Positions 9,343 to 17,945 of a stretch of 64,000 nt of DNA are shown here, piece by piece. Numbering within the stretch: position 1 is the first letter of the stretch; each line of letters starts with the position of its first letter. The notes beneath the pieces were generated by a model that worked only from the letters and a program-made list of their open reading frames with translations, did not search any database and was not told the DNA's origin. The position numbers and the translations under genes were made by a program. The DNA is from Erythrobacter neustonensis (GTDB lineage: Bacteria; Pseudomonadota; Alphaproteobacteria; Sphingomonadales; Sphingomonadaceae), in contig NZ_CP016033.1 of assembly GCF_001663175.1 (NCBI RefSeq), forward strand, positions 1,674,001-1,738,000, in the 5' to 3' direction.

Positions 9343-10830
9343 TCAATAATTCCACTGGGCCTGAAGGCGCAGGATCTGCCCCTCGGCCTGACCCGTGCGG
9401 CGCTCGTCGGCTTCCTTGCGCTTGGCAAAGCCATAGGTCGCGGTGATTTCCAGCGCCTTGTCGATCTGCATTTCGAGCCCGAGTTCGAGTTCCTCGGTTT
9501 CGAGCCGCGGGGAATTGATCGCCGCCTTGAAACCGCCGCGGTAATACTGCCAGCGCGCGAAGGGATAGATCGTCCCGAGCGGGCTTTCGTCGATTTTGCC
9601 CATCACCTGCACATAACCGCCGTTGAGCGGGCGTTCCTCGATCTGGCCGGTCGCGGGAACGAATTCCGGGCCGGTGCCCCAGTTCCATTCGGCCTGCACG
9701 CCGATGGGCTGCGGGTAGAGGATCGCGTGGACGTTGACGCGTTCGTCCTTGAAGCTTGCGGCGCTGAGGCCGCCGGTGCGCACTTCGGGGCGGATGCGGT
9801 TGTGCATCACCGATCCGCCGATTTCGAAGACCTGCCCGTCAAGCCCGATGCCGCCCAGTTCGAACGGCCAGGTCGCCAGACCCACCAGCATCACCCCGTC
9901 GTTGCCTTCGGTGCGATTGAGCCCTTGCCCGTTGAAAGCGCCGAACCCGAAAGCACCGTAATTGCCGAAAAGCTTTTGCCCGTCATCCTCGAGCCGCTTC
10001 CAGATCGCCTGCACGCGTGCGGGCGTGTAATAGGCGACGATCCCCAAATCGCGCTCGCCCGAGGCCGCCGAATTGATCGCATCGGTGCGGTCGAGCGCGA
10101 GGCGGTTCGAGGAGGACTGCATGTTCTCCCAGCCATACGGCACTTTCGACTGGCCCAGCCGGACGCGGAACGACTTGTCATCGAAGGGGAAGACATCGGC
10201 ATACATGTCGCGCAGGCTGACGCTGCCTTCGCGCCGCTCTCCCGCCGACTGGTTCGATACCGCGGCGGCAAAATCGGGCTGGAAGTAAAGCGAGACGTGC
10301 TCGTTAATATCGCCCTGCAGCACCAGCCGCATCCGGCGGAAGCTGAAATTGTTGCCCGGGCGCACGTCGCCGTCGCCGATCGTGCGCAGACGCGAAATGC
10401 CCGCCGGCGCATCGGCATCGCCCGACACGATCTGGTTGAACCGCATCTGCGTGTAACCGCGCAGGCGCAGCTTTTCATACCACGCCTTGGGCTTGGCCGG
10501 CGCAGGCGCGGCGGCAAGCTGGGCGGCGGTAACGGGGGCATCGGCAGCCGGGCCGGCGAGCGGTGCAGGCGAGGGGGCCGCGGCGGGGGTCTGCGACACC
10601 GCCAATGCGGGCGCGGGCGCGGGCGCGGCAGGGGCCGCGCGCTGCGCCTGAAGCGCGCCGACCAGCGCCTTCAATTCGTCGATCTGGCGCTGGAGATCGG
10701 CAATTGTTGCGCCATCGGCCGATTCGCCCACTGCCGGGGCCGTGCCTTGCGCAATCGCGGGAAGGCTGGCGGAAAGCAGAAAACCTGCGGCGACAAGGCG
10801 GATTGCGGCAATCGGAGCGCGGGGCGACAT
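9343..10830 (-). CDS. Outer-membrane porin of the phosphate-selective O/P type
   Basis: A 495-residue secreted protein with the signal peptide MSPRAPIAAIRLVAAGFLL...AIAQ. A short coiled coil follows (IADLQRQIDELKALVGALQAQ, about residues 42-62), then an Ala/Pro linker, then a beta-barrel with alternating aromatic strands that ends in QAQWNY, a C-terminal aromatic as in outer-membrane proteins. The layout matches Porin_O_P proteins; the N-terminal coiled coil resembles that of trimeric OprO/OprP-like porins. It should let small anions or other solutes cross the outer membrane. I start at the ATG that gives a proper signal peptide; an ATG 54 bases upstream would bury it. Two TGTCA-containing repeats upstream may be regulatory. 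Confidence 0.82.
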   Translation of the reverse strand: MSPRAPIAAIRLVAAGFLLSASLPAIAQGTAPAVGESADGATIADLQRQIDELKALVGALQAQRAAPAAPAPAPALAVSQTPAAAPSPAPLAGPAADAPVTAAQLAAAPAPAKPKAWYEKLRLRGYTQMRFNQIVSGDADAPAGISRLRTIGDGDVRPGNNFSFRRMRLVLQGDINEHVSLYFQPDFAAAVSNQSAGERREGSVSLRDMYADVFPFDDKSFRVRLGQSKVPYGWENMQSSSNRLALDRTDAINSAASGERDLGIVAYYTPARVQAIWKRLEDDGQKLFGNYGAFGFGAFNGQGLNRTEGNDGVMLVGLATWPFELGGIGLDGQVFEIGGSVMHNRIRPEVRTGGLSAASFKDERVNVHAILYPQPIGVQAEWNWGTGPEFVPATGQIEERPLNGGYVQVMGKIDESPLGTIYPFARWQYYRGGFKAAINSPRLETEELELGLEMQIDKALEITATYGFAKRKEADERRTGQAEGQILRLQAQWNY

Positions 10831-10908
10831 AACGCAGGAGCTTTCGCAAAAGGCCCGTCGACGACCGGCCGGATGCGGGGCCATTATGGCCGCTACGTTT
10901 CACTCATG

Positions 10909-10949
10909 TGACAAATGCGACCGCTTTGCGATGAATTATGACAAATGCG
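10909..10949 (-). promoter_or_regulatory. Pair of 11-bp direct repeats upstream of the porin gene (candidate Pho-like sites)
   Basis: On the porin strand the word CGCATTTGTCA occurs twice, at 10949-10939 and 10919-10909, exactly 30 bp apart. Each includes TGTCA, the core of PhoB half-sites, and the distal copy continues TTGTCATAATT, close to the half-site CTGTCATAAAT. Real Pho boxes have adjacent half-sites with an 11-bp period, so the 30-bp period is atypical. Confidence 0.35.
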
Positions 10950-10963
10950 CAAGGTCTCCAGTC

Positions 10964-11004
10964 TTGACCCCGATCAGACCCCCTCCAGCCCCGTTTAGAC
11001 CCCG
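10964..11004. repeat. Short cluster of CAGACCCC-like words
   Basis: The words TTGACCCC, TCAGACCCC and TTAGACCCC, plus CCAGCCCC, occur within about 40 bp of intergenic sequence. A second cluster of the same word lies at 35572-35645. No coding function is visible. Confidence 0.5.
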
Positions 11005-11058
11005 TCCCGGGCCATGTTTGCTGCGCCGAAGAGGGGCTTTGCCGGTGCTTTAAGGCCA

Positions 11059-11074
11059 TGTTTCACGTGAAACA
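11059..11074. other. parS: parS chromosome-partition site (ParB-binding palindrome)
   Basis: The 16-base sequence TGTTTCACGTGAAACA is a perfect palindrome and is identical to the canonical bacterial parS. ParB/Spo0J binds it, loads as a CTP-dependent clamp and spreads, and ParA then segregates the origin region. The site lies in the intergenic space just downstream of gmk. In most bacteria parS sites cluster near the replication origin, so this window is probably origin-proximal. No parA or parB gene is in the window, and I found no second perfect copy. Confidence 0.92.
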
Positions 11075-11093
11075 TGCGGCCGGCTCGCGCGCC

Positions 11094-11744
11094 TCAGCCC
11101 ATCAACCCGCGCACGAACGGGATCAGCCCGGTCTGGCGTTGGCGCTTCATGCGTTCGGCTTCGAGAATCGCGTGAACCTTCTCGAAGCAGACATCGACGT
11201 TGTCATTGATGATGACATAGTCGTATCCGTCCCAGTGGCTGATTTCCGCGCGCGCACGTTCCATCCGTGCGGCGATGACTTCGGCGCTGTCGGTCGCGCG
11301 TCCGGTGAGCCGGCGGTGAAGTTCTTCGAGCGAGGGGGGCAGGATGAATACGCGCACCACATCCTGCTGATCTTTCTGGTAAAGTTGCTGGGTTCCTTGC
11401 CAGTCGATATCGAACAATACGTCCTTGCCGTCCTTCAGACCGGCGCGGATCTTGCCCTTGGGCGTGCCATAGCGGTGGCCGAAGACATGCGCCCATTCGT
11501 AGAAGTCGTCCTCTTCGACCATCCGGTCGAATTCCTGAGGGCTGACGAAATGGTAATGCACCCCGTCGACCTCGCCGGGACGCGGCGGGCGGGTGGTGGC
11601 GCTGACCGACAGCTTGATCTCGGAATCGCGCGCAAGCAGCATCCGCGACAGCGTCGTCTTGCCCGCACCCGAGGGCGAGGACAGGATGAACATCAGGCCC
11701 CGGCGGTGCAGCCGGTCATCGGAAGTGTGTGAGGAATCGCCCAT
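11094..11744 (-). CDS. gmk: Guanylate kinase
   Basis: A 216-residue cytoplasmic kinase that phosphorylates GMP to GDP with ATP. The P-loop SSPSGAGKTTL is near residues 22-32. The GMP-binding region includes SVSATTRPPRPGEVDGVHYHF and the lid region follows. The length matches bacterial Gmk (about 205-220). It ends just before the parS site. The start ATG gives MGDSSHTSDDRLHRRGLMFILS; an internal Met (GLMFIL) 17 codons later is an alternative. The upstream gene is 41 bp away on the same strand, so sspB, the hypothetical gene and gmk may be co-transcribed. Confidence 0.96.
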   Translation of the reverse strand: MGDSSHTSDDRLHRRGLMFILSSPSGAGKTTLSRMLLARDSEIKLSVSATTRPPRPGEVDGVHYHFVSPQEFDRMVEEDDFYEWAHVFGHRYGTPKGKIRAGLKDGKDVLFDIDWQGTQQLYQKDQQDVVRVFILPPSLEELHRRLTGRATDSAEVIAARMERARAEISHWDGYDYVIINDNVDVCFEKVHAILEAERMKRQRQTGLIPFVRGLMG

Positions 11745-11785
11745 GGCGCCCGTTGCACCATCAGCGGGGGTCAAATCAAGCGCGG

Positions 11786-12196
11786 TCAGCCATTGCGCTT
11801 GGGCGGCTTGATCCGCGGCGCGGTTTTCTCGGCGCGCTTGCCGCGGTCGTAGAACACCTTGGCCGCCATTCCGCCGACCACCACCGCAAGGCCCAGCGGC
11901 GACTTCCGCGCCAGCCGGCTCGCCCCGTAAAGTGCAAGGCTGGAGACGATCCCGCGCTTCTCGACCAGCCGGTGCGCGCTCGACTTGCCGTGGGTTTGCG
12001 AGAGCAGACCCTTTTCCATCCGGTCGCGCAGCAAGCCGCCTGCCGCGCGCAGCACGACATCGGCAATGACAAGATTGGTGCCCGCATCGGGGCTGGGCAG
12101 CGGCACGCGGTTTTTGCCGGCCGGGGTCACGGCAGTCTCGCCACCAGCAGCGGCCGATCCCTTGCCACGCCTGACGCGCCGTGTCCGTCTGGCCAT
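11786..12196 (-). CDS. Conserved hypothetical basic protein with a C-terminal hydrophobic segment
   Basis: A 136-residue protein. The N terminus is very basic (MARRTRRVRRGKG) and the C terminus also (KRAEKTAPRIKPPKRNG). Between them is a helical region including NLVIADVVLRAAGGLLRDRMEKGLL and a moderately hydrophobic stretch SPLGLAVVVGGMAAKVFYD. No domain is recognised. It lies between sspB and gmk on the same strand, 11 bp from sspB, so it is probably in the same transcript. The composition suggests association with membrane or nucleic acid, but this is not shown. Confidence 0.65.
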   Translation of the reverse strand: MARRTRRVRRGKGSAAAGGETAVTPAGKNRVPLPSPDAGTNLVIADVVLRAAGGLLRDRMEKGLLSQTHGKSSAHRLVEKRGIVSSLALYGASRLARKSPLGLAVVVGGMAAKVFYDRGKRAEKTAPRIKPPKRNG

Positions 12197-12207
12197 CGTG
12201 CGGGCGC

Positions 12208-12687
12208 CTATTTCTTCCGGCCGAAATCGATCGAGACCACGTTCGAACCATCGGGATCGACATCGGGGCCATCGTTTTCGGCATCGTCATGCGCTTCGGG
12301 TTCGAGCTCGTCGGCTGCGGCCTGGAACTGCAGCCCGAAATCGACCGCCGGATCGACGAAGGCGGTGATCGCGGCATAGGGGATCGACAGCTTGGCGGGC
12401 ACCTGATTGAAGGTCAGGCTGACCGAGAAGCCCTGCGGCCCGACTTCGAGATCCCAGAACTTGTTCTGCAGCACGATCGTCATCTCGTCGGGGAAACGTT
12501 CGCGCAGGTGCGGCGGGATCGATACGCCGGGGGCGGCGGTCTTGAAGGTGATGTAGAAATGGTGCGTGCCGGGCAGCGTGCTGCCGCTGCTGACGATCGA
12601 GCCCAGCACCCTGCCGACAACCGCACGCAGGGCTTCCTGCACGATCTCGTCATAAGGGATCAGGCTGTCGGGCATATCACTGGTCAT
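12208..12687 (-). CDS. sspB: SspB-type ClpXP adaptor (alphaproteobacterial form)
   Basis: A 159-residue cytoplasmic protein. The folded part (about 1-125) has IPYDEIVQEALRAVVGRVL, HHFYITFKTAAPGVSIP, EMTIVLQNKFWDLEV and FSVSLTFNQVPAKLSIPY, matching the SspB fold that binds ssrA-tagged peptides. The tail is acidic and disordered and ends in VVSIDFGRKK, the usual ClpX-tethering motif at the extreme C terminus. It delivers ssrA-tagged proteins to ClpXP. A second Met four codons later is an alternative start; neither has a clear ribosome site. It is divergent from hisB with a 129-bp gap. Confidence 0.88.
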   Translation of the reverse strand: MTSDMPDSLIPYDEIVQEALRAVVGRVLGSIVSSGSTLPGTHHFYITFKTAAPGVSIPPHLRERFPDEMTIVLQNKFWDLEVGPQGFSVSLTFNQVPAKLSIPYAAITAFVDPAVDFGLQFQAAADELEPEAHDDAENDGPDVDPDGSNVVSIDFGRKK

Positions 12688-12816
12688 AACGGGGCAAGTG
12701 GTGGCTGCACTCGGCGACTTGGTCAAGTGGTTTGGCGCGTTTAGCCGGAATCGCCGCGCCGCGCCCGCGATGCGCGCGCGCTTGTCTTGCGCGCACGGCA
12801 GACTATAGCGCGGGGC

Positions 12817-13425
12817 ATGGCCAGCACAGCTCCCCGCACCGGATCGGTGAACCGCAACACCACCGAAACCAAGATCGCCATCGCCGTCAATCTCGACGGG
12901 ACGGGTGCCTATGACGTGCACACCGGCATCGGTTTTCTCGACCACATGGTCGAACAGTTCAGCCGCCATTCGCTGATCGACGTGACGATGCATGTCGACG
13001 GCGATCTGCATGTCGACCAGCACCACACCACCGAGGATTCGGCGATCGCGCTGGGGCAGGCGATCAGCGATGCGCTGGGCGACAAGGCCGGGATCGGGCG
13101 CTATGGCGCGGCCTATTCGCCGATGGACGAGACGCTCAGCCGCGTCGCGCTCGACATTTCGGGGCGGCCCTATCTGGTGTGGAAGGCCAAGTTCACGCAG
13201 GAAAAACTGGGCGAATGGGACACCGAGCTGATCGAGCACTGGTTCCATTCGGTCGCGCAATCCGCTGGCATCACGCTCCACATGGAGCTGCTCCACGGCA
13301 CGAACAATCACCACATCTGCGAAAGCCTCTACAAGGGCTTTGCCCGCGCGATGCGGCAGGCGGTCGAGCGTGACCCGAGAAAGGGCAGCGCGATCCCGAG
13401 CACCAAGGGGCAGCTCGGTGGGTGA
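12817..13425 (+). CDS. hisB: Imidazoleglycerol-phosphate dehydratase
   Basis: A 202-residue monofunctional HisB that converts imidazole-glycerol-3-phosphate to imidazole-acetol phosphate in histidine synthesis. It has the two manganese-binding repeats, [12 protein letters not shown] and [14 protein letters not shown], plus GFLDHM. It lacks the N-terminal histidinol-phosphatase domain of the enterobacterial bifunctional enzyme. It is the first gene of hisB-hisH-hisA-hisF-hisE, all overlapping or closely spaced. hisH starts within its last codons. The upstream gap to the divergent sspB probably contains the operon promoter. Confidence 0.96.
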   Translation: MASTAPRTGSVNRNTTETKIAIAVNLDGTGAYDVHTGIGFLDHMVEQFSRHSLIDVTMHVDGDLHVDQHHTTEDSAIALGQAISDALGDKAGIGRYGAAYSPMDETLSRVALDISGRPYLVWKAKFTQEKLGEWDTELIEHWFHSVAQSAGITLHMELLHGTNNHHICESLYKGFARAMRQAVERDPRKGSAIPSTKGQLGG

Positions 13426-14044
13426 GGTGGTCGCGCTCGTTGATTACGGCGCGGGCAATCTCCATTCCGTCCACAATGCGCTGAAGGCGGCAGGCGCCGA
13501 TGTCACCGTTACCGCCGATCCTTACGTGGTGCGCGCCGCGGACCGGATCGTTCTGCCCGGTGTCGGCAGCTTCAAGGCCTGTGCGCAAGGGCTGAACGCG
13601 ATTTCCGGCATGGTCGAGGCGATGACCGAGCGCGTCCACGTGGGCGGCGCGCCGTTTCTTGGCATCTGCGTCGGCATGCAATTGCTCGCCACCCGCGGGC
13701 TCGAGCATGGCGAGACGGCGGGGCTGGGCTGGGTGCCGGGCGAGGTGCGGCTGATTGCGCCCTCCGACCCCGCGATCAAGGTGCCGCACATGGGCTGGAA
13801 CGATGTCGCGATGCTCCCCCACGCGCGCGGCGATGCAGTGATCGAGGAGGGCGAGGCCTATTTCCTCCACTCCTATCACTTTGCCGCAGACGACCCGCAC
13901 CATATCGCCGCGATGACCGATCACGGCGAGGGGCTGGTCGCAGCAGTCACGCGCGACAACATTATCGGTGTGCAGTTTCACCCGGAGAAGAGCCAGGCCT
14001 ACGGCCTTGCCACGCTCCGGCGCTTTCTGGAGTGGTTCCCGTGA
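13418..14044 (+). CDS. hisH: Imidazole glycerol phosphate synthase, glutaminase subunit
   Basis: A 208-residue class I glutamine amidotransferase. The nucleophile cysteine is in [10 protein letters not shown] and the His-Glu pair in FHPEKSQ; the N terminus is [14 protein letters not shown]. It supplies ammonia to HisF in the HisF-HisH complex. I chose GTG at 13418, with AAGGGG seven bases upstream, which overlaps hisB by eight bases; GTG at 13427 is an alternative. The stop overlaps the hisA GTG start (GTGA). The overlaps suggest translational coupling. Confidence 0.94.
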   Translation: MGEVVALVDYGAGNLHSVHNALKAAGADVTVTADPYVVRAADRIVLPGVGSFKACAQGLNAISGMVEAMTERVHVGGAPFLGICVGMQLLATRGLEHGETAGLGWVPGEVRLIAPSDPAIKVPHMGWNDVAMLPHARGDAVIEEGEAYFLHSYHFAADDPHHIAAMTDHGEGLVAAVTRDNIIGVQFHPEKSQAYGLATLRRFLEWFP

Positions 14045-14772
14045 TCGTCTTTCCTGCCATCGACCTCAAGAACGGCCAAGTCGTCCGCCTTGCCGAAGGC
14101 GACATGGACCGCGCCACGATCTACGGCGATGATCCGGCCGCGCAGGCGATGATCTTCGCCGATGCGGGGGCTGAATTTCTGCATGTGGTCGATCTCGACG
14201 GCAGCTTTGCGGGCGAAAGCCGCAACCGCGCAGCGGTCGAAGCGATCCTTTCGGCCTTCCCCGGCCATGTGCAACTGGGCGGCGGCATCCGCGACGCTTC
14301 GGCGGTCGAAGGCTGGTTCAACCTCGGCGTGTCGCGCGTGGTGATGGGTTCGGCGGCGCTCAAGAACCCCGACTTCGTCAAGGACATGGCGAAGGAGTGG
14401 GAGAACGGGATCGTCGTCGCGGTCGACGCGAAAGACGGCATGGTCGCGACCGAGGGCTGGGCGGAAGTCTCCGACGTGCCGGTCACCGATCTTGCCCGCC
14501 GGTTCGAGGATGCCGGCGTCGCCTCACTGTTGTTCACCGACATCGGCCGCGATGGCCTGCTGAAAGGCGTGAACATCGAGGCCACGGTCGATCTTGCGCG
14601 CCGGGTCGACATCCCGGTGATCGCCAGCGGCGGCGTGAAGGGGCTGGATGACATCCACATGCTTGCGCTCCACGCGGGCGAGGGGATCGAAGGCGTGATT
14701 ACGGGCCGCGCGCTCTATGAAGGGCGGCTCGATCTTGCCGCAGCGATTGCGATGGCAGAGCGGGCGCAATGA
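14041..14772 (+). CDS. hisA: ProFAR isomerase
   Basis: A 243-residue beta/alpha-barrel that isomerises ProFAR to PRFAR. The N-terminal catalytic Asp is in [13 protein letters not shown], and the second half carries [15 protein letters not shown] with the second catalytic Asp, then [11 protein letters not shown] phosphate-binding sequence. The start is GTG, overlapping the hisH stop as GTGA; another GTG nine bases upstream is possible. The stop overlaps the hisF ATG. HisA and HisF share the half-barrel repeat visible in both proteins. Confidence 0.96.
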   Translation: MIVFPAIDLKNGQVVRLAEGDMDRATIYGDDPAAQAMIFADAGAEFLHVVDLDGSFAGESRNRAAVEAILSAFPGHVQLGGGIRDASAVEGWFNLGVSRVVMGSAALKNPDFVKDMAKEWENGIVVAVDAKDGMVATEGWAEVSDVPVTDLARRFEDAGVASLLFTDIGRDGLLKGVNIEATVDLARRVDIPVIASGGVKGLDDIHMLALHAGEGIEGVITGRALYEGRLDLAAAIAMAERAQ

Positions 14773-15533
14773 CCGTCCGCATCCGCGTCATCCCATGCCT
14801 CGACGTGGCCGATGGCCGCGTGGTCAAGGGCGTGAACTTCGTCGACCTGAAGGACGCGGGCGATCCCGTCGAACAGGCGCGCGCCTATGATGCGGCGGGC
14901 GCGGACGAGCTGTGCTTCCTCGATATTTCGGCCAGCCATGAAGGGCGCGGGACGCTGCTCGACATGGTGCGCCGCACGGCGCAGGTGTGCTTCATGCCGC
15001 TCACCGTCGGTGGAGGCGTCCGCAGCGCCGAGGACGCGCGCGCGCTGCTGCTTGCCGGAGCCGACAAGGTGGCGGTGAACTCCGCTGCGGTCGCCCGGCC
15101 CGAACTGGTGGGCGAGATTGCCGAGCGCTTCGGCAGCCAGTGCGTCGTCGCATCCGTCGACGCGCGCCGGACGCCGCGCGGGAACTGGGAAATTTTTACG
15201 CACGGCGGCCGCAAGCCGACCGGGATCGATGCGGTCGAATATGCGCTGAAGGTCGCAGACCTTGGCGCGGGCGAATTGCTGGTGACGAGCATGGACGGCG
15301 ACGGCACCAAGCGCGGCTATGACCTCGAACTCACCCGCGAAATTGCCGATGCCGTCAGCGTGCCGGTGATCGCGAGCGGCGGCGTGGGGAGCCTCGAACA
15401 CCTCGTGGCGGGTGTAACCGAGGGCCACGCCAGCGCGGTGCTCGCGGCAAGCATCTTCCATTTCGGCCAGCACACCATCGCCGAGGCGCACGCGGCCTTG
15501 CGCGCGGCAGGCTTGCCCGCGCGCGGGGATTGA
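14769..15533 (+). CDS. hisF: Imidazole glycerol phosphate synthase, cyclase subunit
   Basis: A 254-residue beta/alpha-barrel synthase that turns PRFAR plus ammonia into IGP and AICAR. The catalytic Asp near residue 11 lies in [14 protein letters not shown] and the other in [15 protein letters not shown] (near 130). Phosphate-binding loops TVGGGVRS and [11 protein letters not shown] are present. It starts with ATGA overlapping the hisA stop. The hisE start follows 14 bases after the stop. Confidence 0.97.
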   Translation: MTVRIRVIPCLDVADGRVVKGVNFVDLKDAGDPVEQARAYDAAGADELCFLDISASHEGRGTLLDMVRRTAQVCFMPLTVGGGVRSAEDARALLLAGADKVAVNSAAVARPELVGEIAERFGSQCVVASVDARRTPRGNWEIFTHGGRKPTGIDAVEYALKVADLGAGELLVTSMDGDGTKRGYDLELTREIADAVSVPVIASGGVGSLEHLVAGVTEGHASAVLAASIFHFGQHTIAEAHAALRAAGLPARGD

Positions 15534-15547
15534 ACCACAAGGCCCGC

Positions 15548-15862
15548 ATGGACACTCTGACGCGCCTCGAAACCACGATCGCCCAGCGCCTCGCCGCCTC
15601 GCCCGAGACGAGCTACGTCGCGAAACTGCATGCCAAAGGCCTTGCCAAGATCGCGCAGAAGGTGGGCGAGGAAGCGACCGAGACCGTGATCGCCGCGCTG
15701 GCGGGAGACGAGGCCGAACTGGTGGGCGAGGCCGCCGATCTGATCTTTCACCTGATGGTGCTGCTGGGCGAAAAGCGCGTGCCGCTCGATCGCGTGCTCG
15801 CCGAACTCGACCGGCGCGAGGGTGTCTCGGGTCTCGATGAAAAAGCCAGCCGGAGCGCATAG
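15548..15862 (+). CDS. hisE: Phosphoribosyl-ATP pyrophosphatase
   Basis: A 104-residue MazG-like all-alpha pyrophosphatase for the second step of histidine synthesis. The metal-binding helix signature is [14 protein letters not shown] and the second [14 protein letters not shown] start at ATG 15548; an in-frame TTG at 15530 overlapping the hisF stop would add six residues. hisI and the early genes hisG, hisD and hisC are not in the window. The HIT gene begins at the base after the stop codon. Confidence 0.94.
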   Translation: MDTLTRLETTIAQRLAASPETSYVAKLHAKGLAKIAQKVGEEATETVIAALAGDEAELVGEAADLIFHLMVLLGEKRVPLDRVLAELDRREGVSGLDEKASRSA

Positions 15863-16243
15863 ATGCCGATCGACCCGACCCAGCCCTACGACGACAACAA
15901 TATTTTCGCCCGCATCCTGCGCGGCGAAATCCCCTCGACCAAGGTTTACGAGGATGACTGGGCCTTCGCCTTTGAGGACATCAACCCGCAGGCTGCCAAT
16001 CACACGCTGGTAATCCCCAAGGGGCGCTATGTCAGCTGGGACGATTTTTCCGCCAAGGCTTCCGATGCCGAAATCGGCGGCTTCGTGCGCGCGGTGGGCG
16101 AAGTGGCGCGGGCCAAGGGACTGGTCGAGCCGGGCTATCGGCTGCTGGCGAACATCGGCGCGCATGGCGGGCAGGAAGTGCCGCATCTGCACGTGCATAT
16201 CTTCGGCGGCGAGCGGCTGGGCCCGATGATCGCCCGGCGCTGA
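15863..16243 (+). CDS. HIT family protein (HINT-like nucleoside phosphoramidase/hydrolase)
   Basis: A 126-residue cytoplasmic protein with the histidine-triad motif HLHVHIFGG near the C terminus and the typical IFARILRGEIP start and HTLVIPKGRY segment. HIT proteins hydrolyse nucleotidyl conjugates such as AMP-NH2; the exact substrate is unknown. It follows hisE with no gap, which is a common place for hint genes in alphaproteobacteria, and may be co-translated with the histidine operon. The length fits HinT-like enzymes. Confidence 0.92.
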   Translation: MPIDPTQPYDDNNIFARILRGEIPSTKVYEDDWAFAFEDINPQAANHTLVIPKGRYVSWDDFSAKASDAEIGGFVRAVGEVARAKGLVEPGYRLLANIGAHGGQEVPHLHVHIFGGERLGPMIARR

Positions 16244-16332
16244 CCCCGCCTGACCCCGATAGTCTGCCGTTCATCGACAAATCGCAAACAGCGCCCTTTG
16301 CAGCGATTCCCCGCTGCGCTAGGTGACCCTGC

Positions 16333-16782
16333 ATGACCTCTCCGCATCCTCCCGGCGGCGTCCTTGATGGCGCGCGGCACCTGTATGCCGTTCGCGTCTA
16401 TTACGAGGACACCGACCTGTCGGGGATCACCTATCACGCCAATTATCTGCGCTGGTTCGAGCGCGCGCGCAGCGATCTGCTCCGCATGCTCGGCATCGAC
16501 CAGCGCGCCGCGATCGAGAGCGGCGAGGGTGCCTATGCGCTGAGCGAGGTGAACCTGCGTTACCGCGCGCCCGCACGGCTAGATGATGACGTGGTGATCG
16601 AAACCCGCTGCACCGACCTTGGCGCAGCCTCGTGCCGGATGCACCAGATCGCGCGGCGCGGCAAGGATGTGCTGTGCGAGGGAACCCTGCGCGTCGGTTT
16701 CATCACCCTGGATGGCCGCCCGCGCCGCCAGCCTGCCGAATGGCGCGCTGCCTTTACGACTTTCATGAACAAGGATGCCTGA
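16333..16782 (+). CDS. ybgC: Tol-Pal-associated acyl-CoA thioesterase
   Basis: A 149-residue hotdog-fold thioesterase. VYYEDTDLSGITYHANYLRWFERAR contains the catalytic Asp of the 4-hydroxybenzoyl-CoA-thioesterase-like YbgC family. YbgC hydrolyses short acyl-CoA or acyl-ACP and interacts with phospholipid metabolism in E. coli. It heads the tol-pal operon, and its last eight bases overlap tolQ. The 89-bp gap before it contains TGACCCCGCCTGACCCC, similar to the CAGACCCC words elsewhere. Confidence 0.92.
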   Translation: MTSPHPPGGVLDGARHLYAVRVYYEDTDLSGITYHANYLRWFERARSDLLRMLGIDQRAAIESGEGAYALSEVNLRYRAPARLDDDVVIETRCTDLGAASCRMHQIARRGKDVLCEGTLRVGFITLDGRPRRQPAEWRAAFTTFMNKDA

Positions 16783-17494
16783 CCCCGTGACGCTCGCCCT
16801 GCTTGCCGCCGCCGTGCCTGCTGCCACCCCGACCCGGCTCGATCCGGTCGAGCTGTTTTTGCAGGCAGACATCATCGTCCAGGCGGTGATGATCGGCCTG
16901 ATCCTTGCCAGCGTGTGGGTGTGGATGATCATCGTCTCCTTCTCCATGCGGATTGGCAGCCTTGCGAAGAAATCGCGCGAATACGAAGGCGAGTTCTGGG
17001 ATCAGGGCGACCGCGAGGCATTGCTGACCAAGCAGGTGCGCAAGGAAGTCCCCGCCGCGCGGATCGCGGCGGCCGGGATCGACGAATGGCGCAAATCCAC
17101 CGTCAAGCAGCCGGTCGACCGCGATGCCGCGCGCCAGCGGATCGCCGCTGTCATGGACAGCCAGATCGCCGAGGAATCCGACGCGCTGGCGGGCCGGTTG
17201 AACTTCCTCGCCACGGTCGGCTCGGTCGCGCCCTTCGTCGGCCTGTTCGGCACGGTGTGGGGGATCATGAATTCGTTCTTCCAGATCGGCGCGCAGCAGA
17301 GCGCGAGCCTTGCCGTGGTCGCCCCCGGCATTGCCGAGGCGCTGTTCGCGACCGCGATCGGCCTGTTTGCCGCGATTCCCGCGGTGATCGCCTACAACCG
17401 CTTCGGCGGATCGGTCGACCGCTATGAGGCGGGGCTGCAACGCTTCGCTGACAAGCTGCACACGGGCCTCAGCCGCGAGCTGGACCGCGCGTAA
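16775..17494 (+). CDS. tolQ: Tol-Pal system proton channel subunit TolQ
   Basis: A 239-residue inner-membrane protein of the MotA/TolQ/ExbB family. The first membrane helix is around residues 35-58 (VMIGLILASVWVWMIIVSF), then a long cytoplasmic loop, then two helices, LNFLATVGSVAPFVGLFGTVWG and ALFATAIGLFAAIPAVIAYN. With TolR it forms the proton-driven stator that energises TolA for outer-membrane constriction at division. It overlaps ybgC by eight bases, and its final A is the first base of tolR ATG. The long downstream position in the operon is standard. Confidence 0.95.
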   Translation: MPDPVTLALLAAAVPAATPTRLDPVELFLQADIIVQAVMIGLILASVWVWMIIVSFSMRIGSLAKKSREYEGEFWDQGDREALLTKQVRKEVPAARIAAAGIDEWRKSTVKQPVDRDAARQRIAAVMDSQIAEESDALAGRLNFLATVGSVAPFVGLFGTVWGIMNSFFQIGAQQSASLAVVAPGIAEALFATAIGLFAAIPAVIAYNRFGGSVDRYEAGLQRFADKLHTGLSRELDRA

Positions 17495-17934
17495 TGGGGA
17501 TGGGTGTCTCCAGCCGCGGCCGCAAGGGCAAGCGCTCGCGCCGCGCGGCGATGGCGGAAATCAACGTCACGCCGCTGGTCGACGTGATGCTGGTGCTGCT
17601 GATCATCTTCATGGTAACCGTGACGCTGCCTGCGGTCGGCGTGCCGGTGGACCTTCCCGAAAGCCGCGCCGCGCCGGTCGAGGAAAAGCCCGACCAGATC
17701 ACCGTCTCGGTCGATTCCGCAGGCACGATCTATATCGAGGATACCCCCGTGCCCGAGGGCGGGCTGCCCGCCGCGCTCGAAGTGTTGAATCGCGGGGGCG
17801 AACAGCCGCTGGTGGTGCTGCGCGGGGATCGCAGTCTCAATTATGGCCGGGTGATGGCGGTGATGGGCGAGCTTGGCCGTGCGGGCTTCACCTCGATCTC
17901 GCTGGTCACCGATGGTTCAGTTTCGGCCCCATAG
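17494..17934 (+). CDS. tolR: Tol-Pal system protein TolR
   Basis: A 146-residue ExbD/TolR protein. After a basic N terminus ([26 protein letters not shown]) comes one membrane helix with the proton-carrying Asp in LVDVMLVLLIIFMV, then a periplasmic domain ending GFTSISLVTDGSV. It pairs with TolQ as the proton-motive stator. The start overlaps the tolQ stop (TAATG) and tolA follows 11 bases after its stop. Confidence 0.95.
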   Translation: MGMGVSSRGRKGKRSRRAAMAEINVTPLVDVMLVLLIIFMVTVTLPAVGVPVDLPESRAAPVEEKPDQITVSVDSAGTIYIEDTPVPEGGLPAALEVLNRGGEQPLVVLRGDRSLNYGRVMAVMGELGRAGFTSISLVTDGSVSAP

Positions 17935-17945
17935 CGATAGGCAGG

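Noticed and set aside
11058..11732. Long frame opposite gmk, starting MFHVKH
   Set aside because: The ATG is part of the parS palindrome and the sequence is antisense to the clearly recognisable guanylate kinase.
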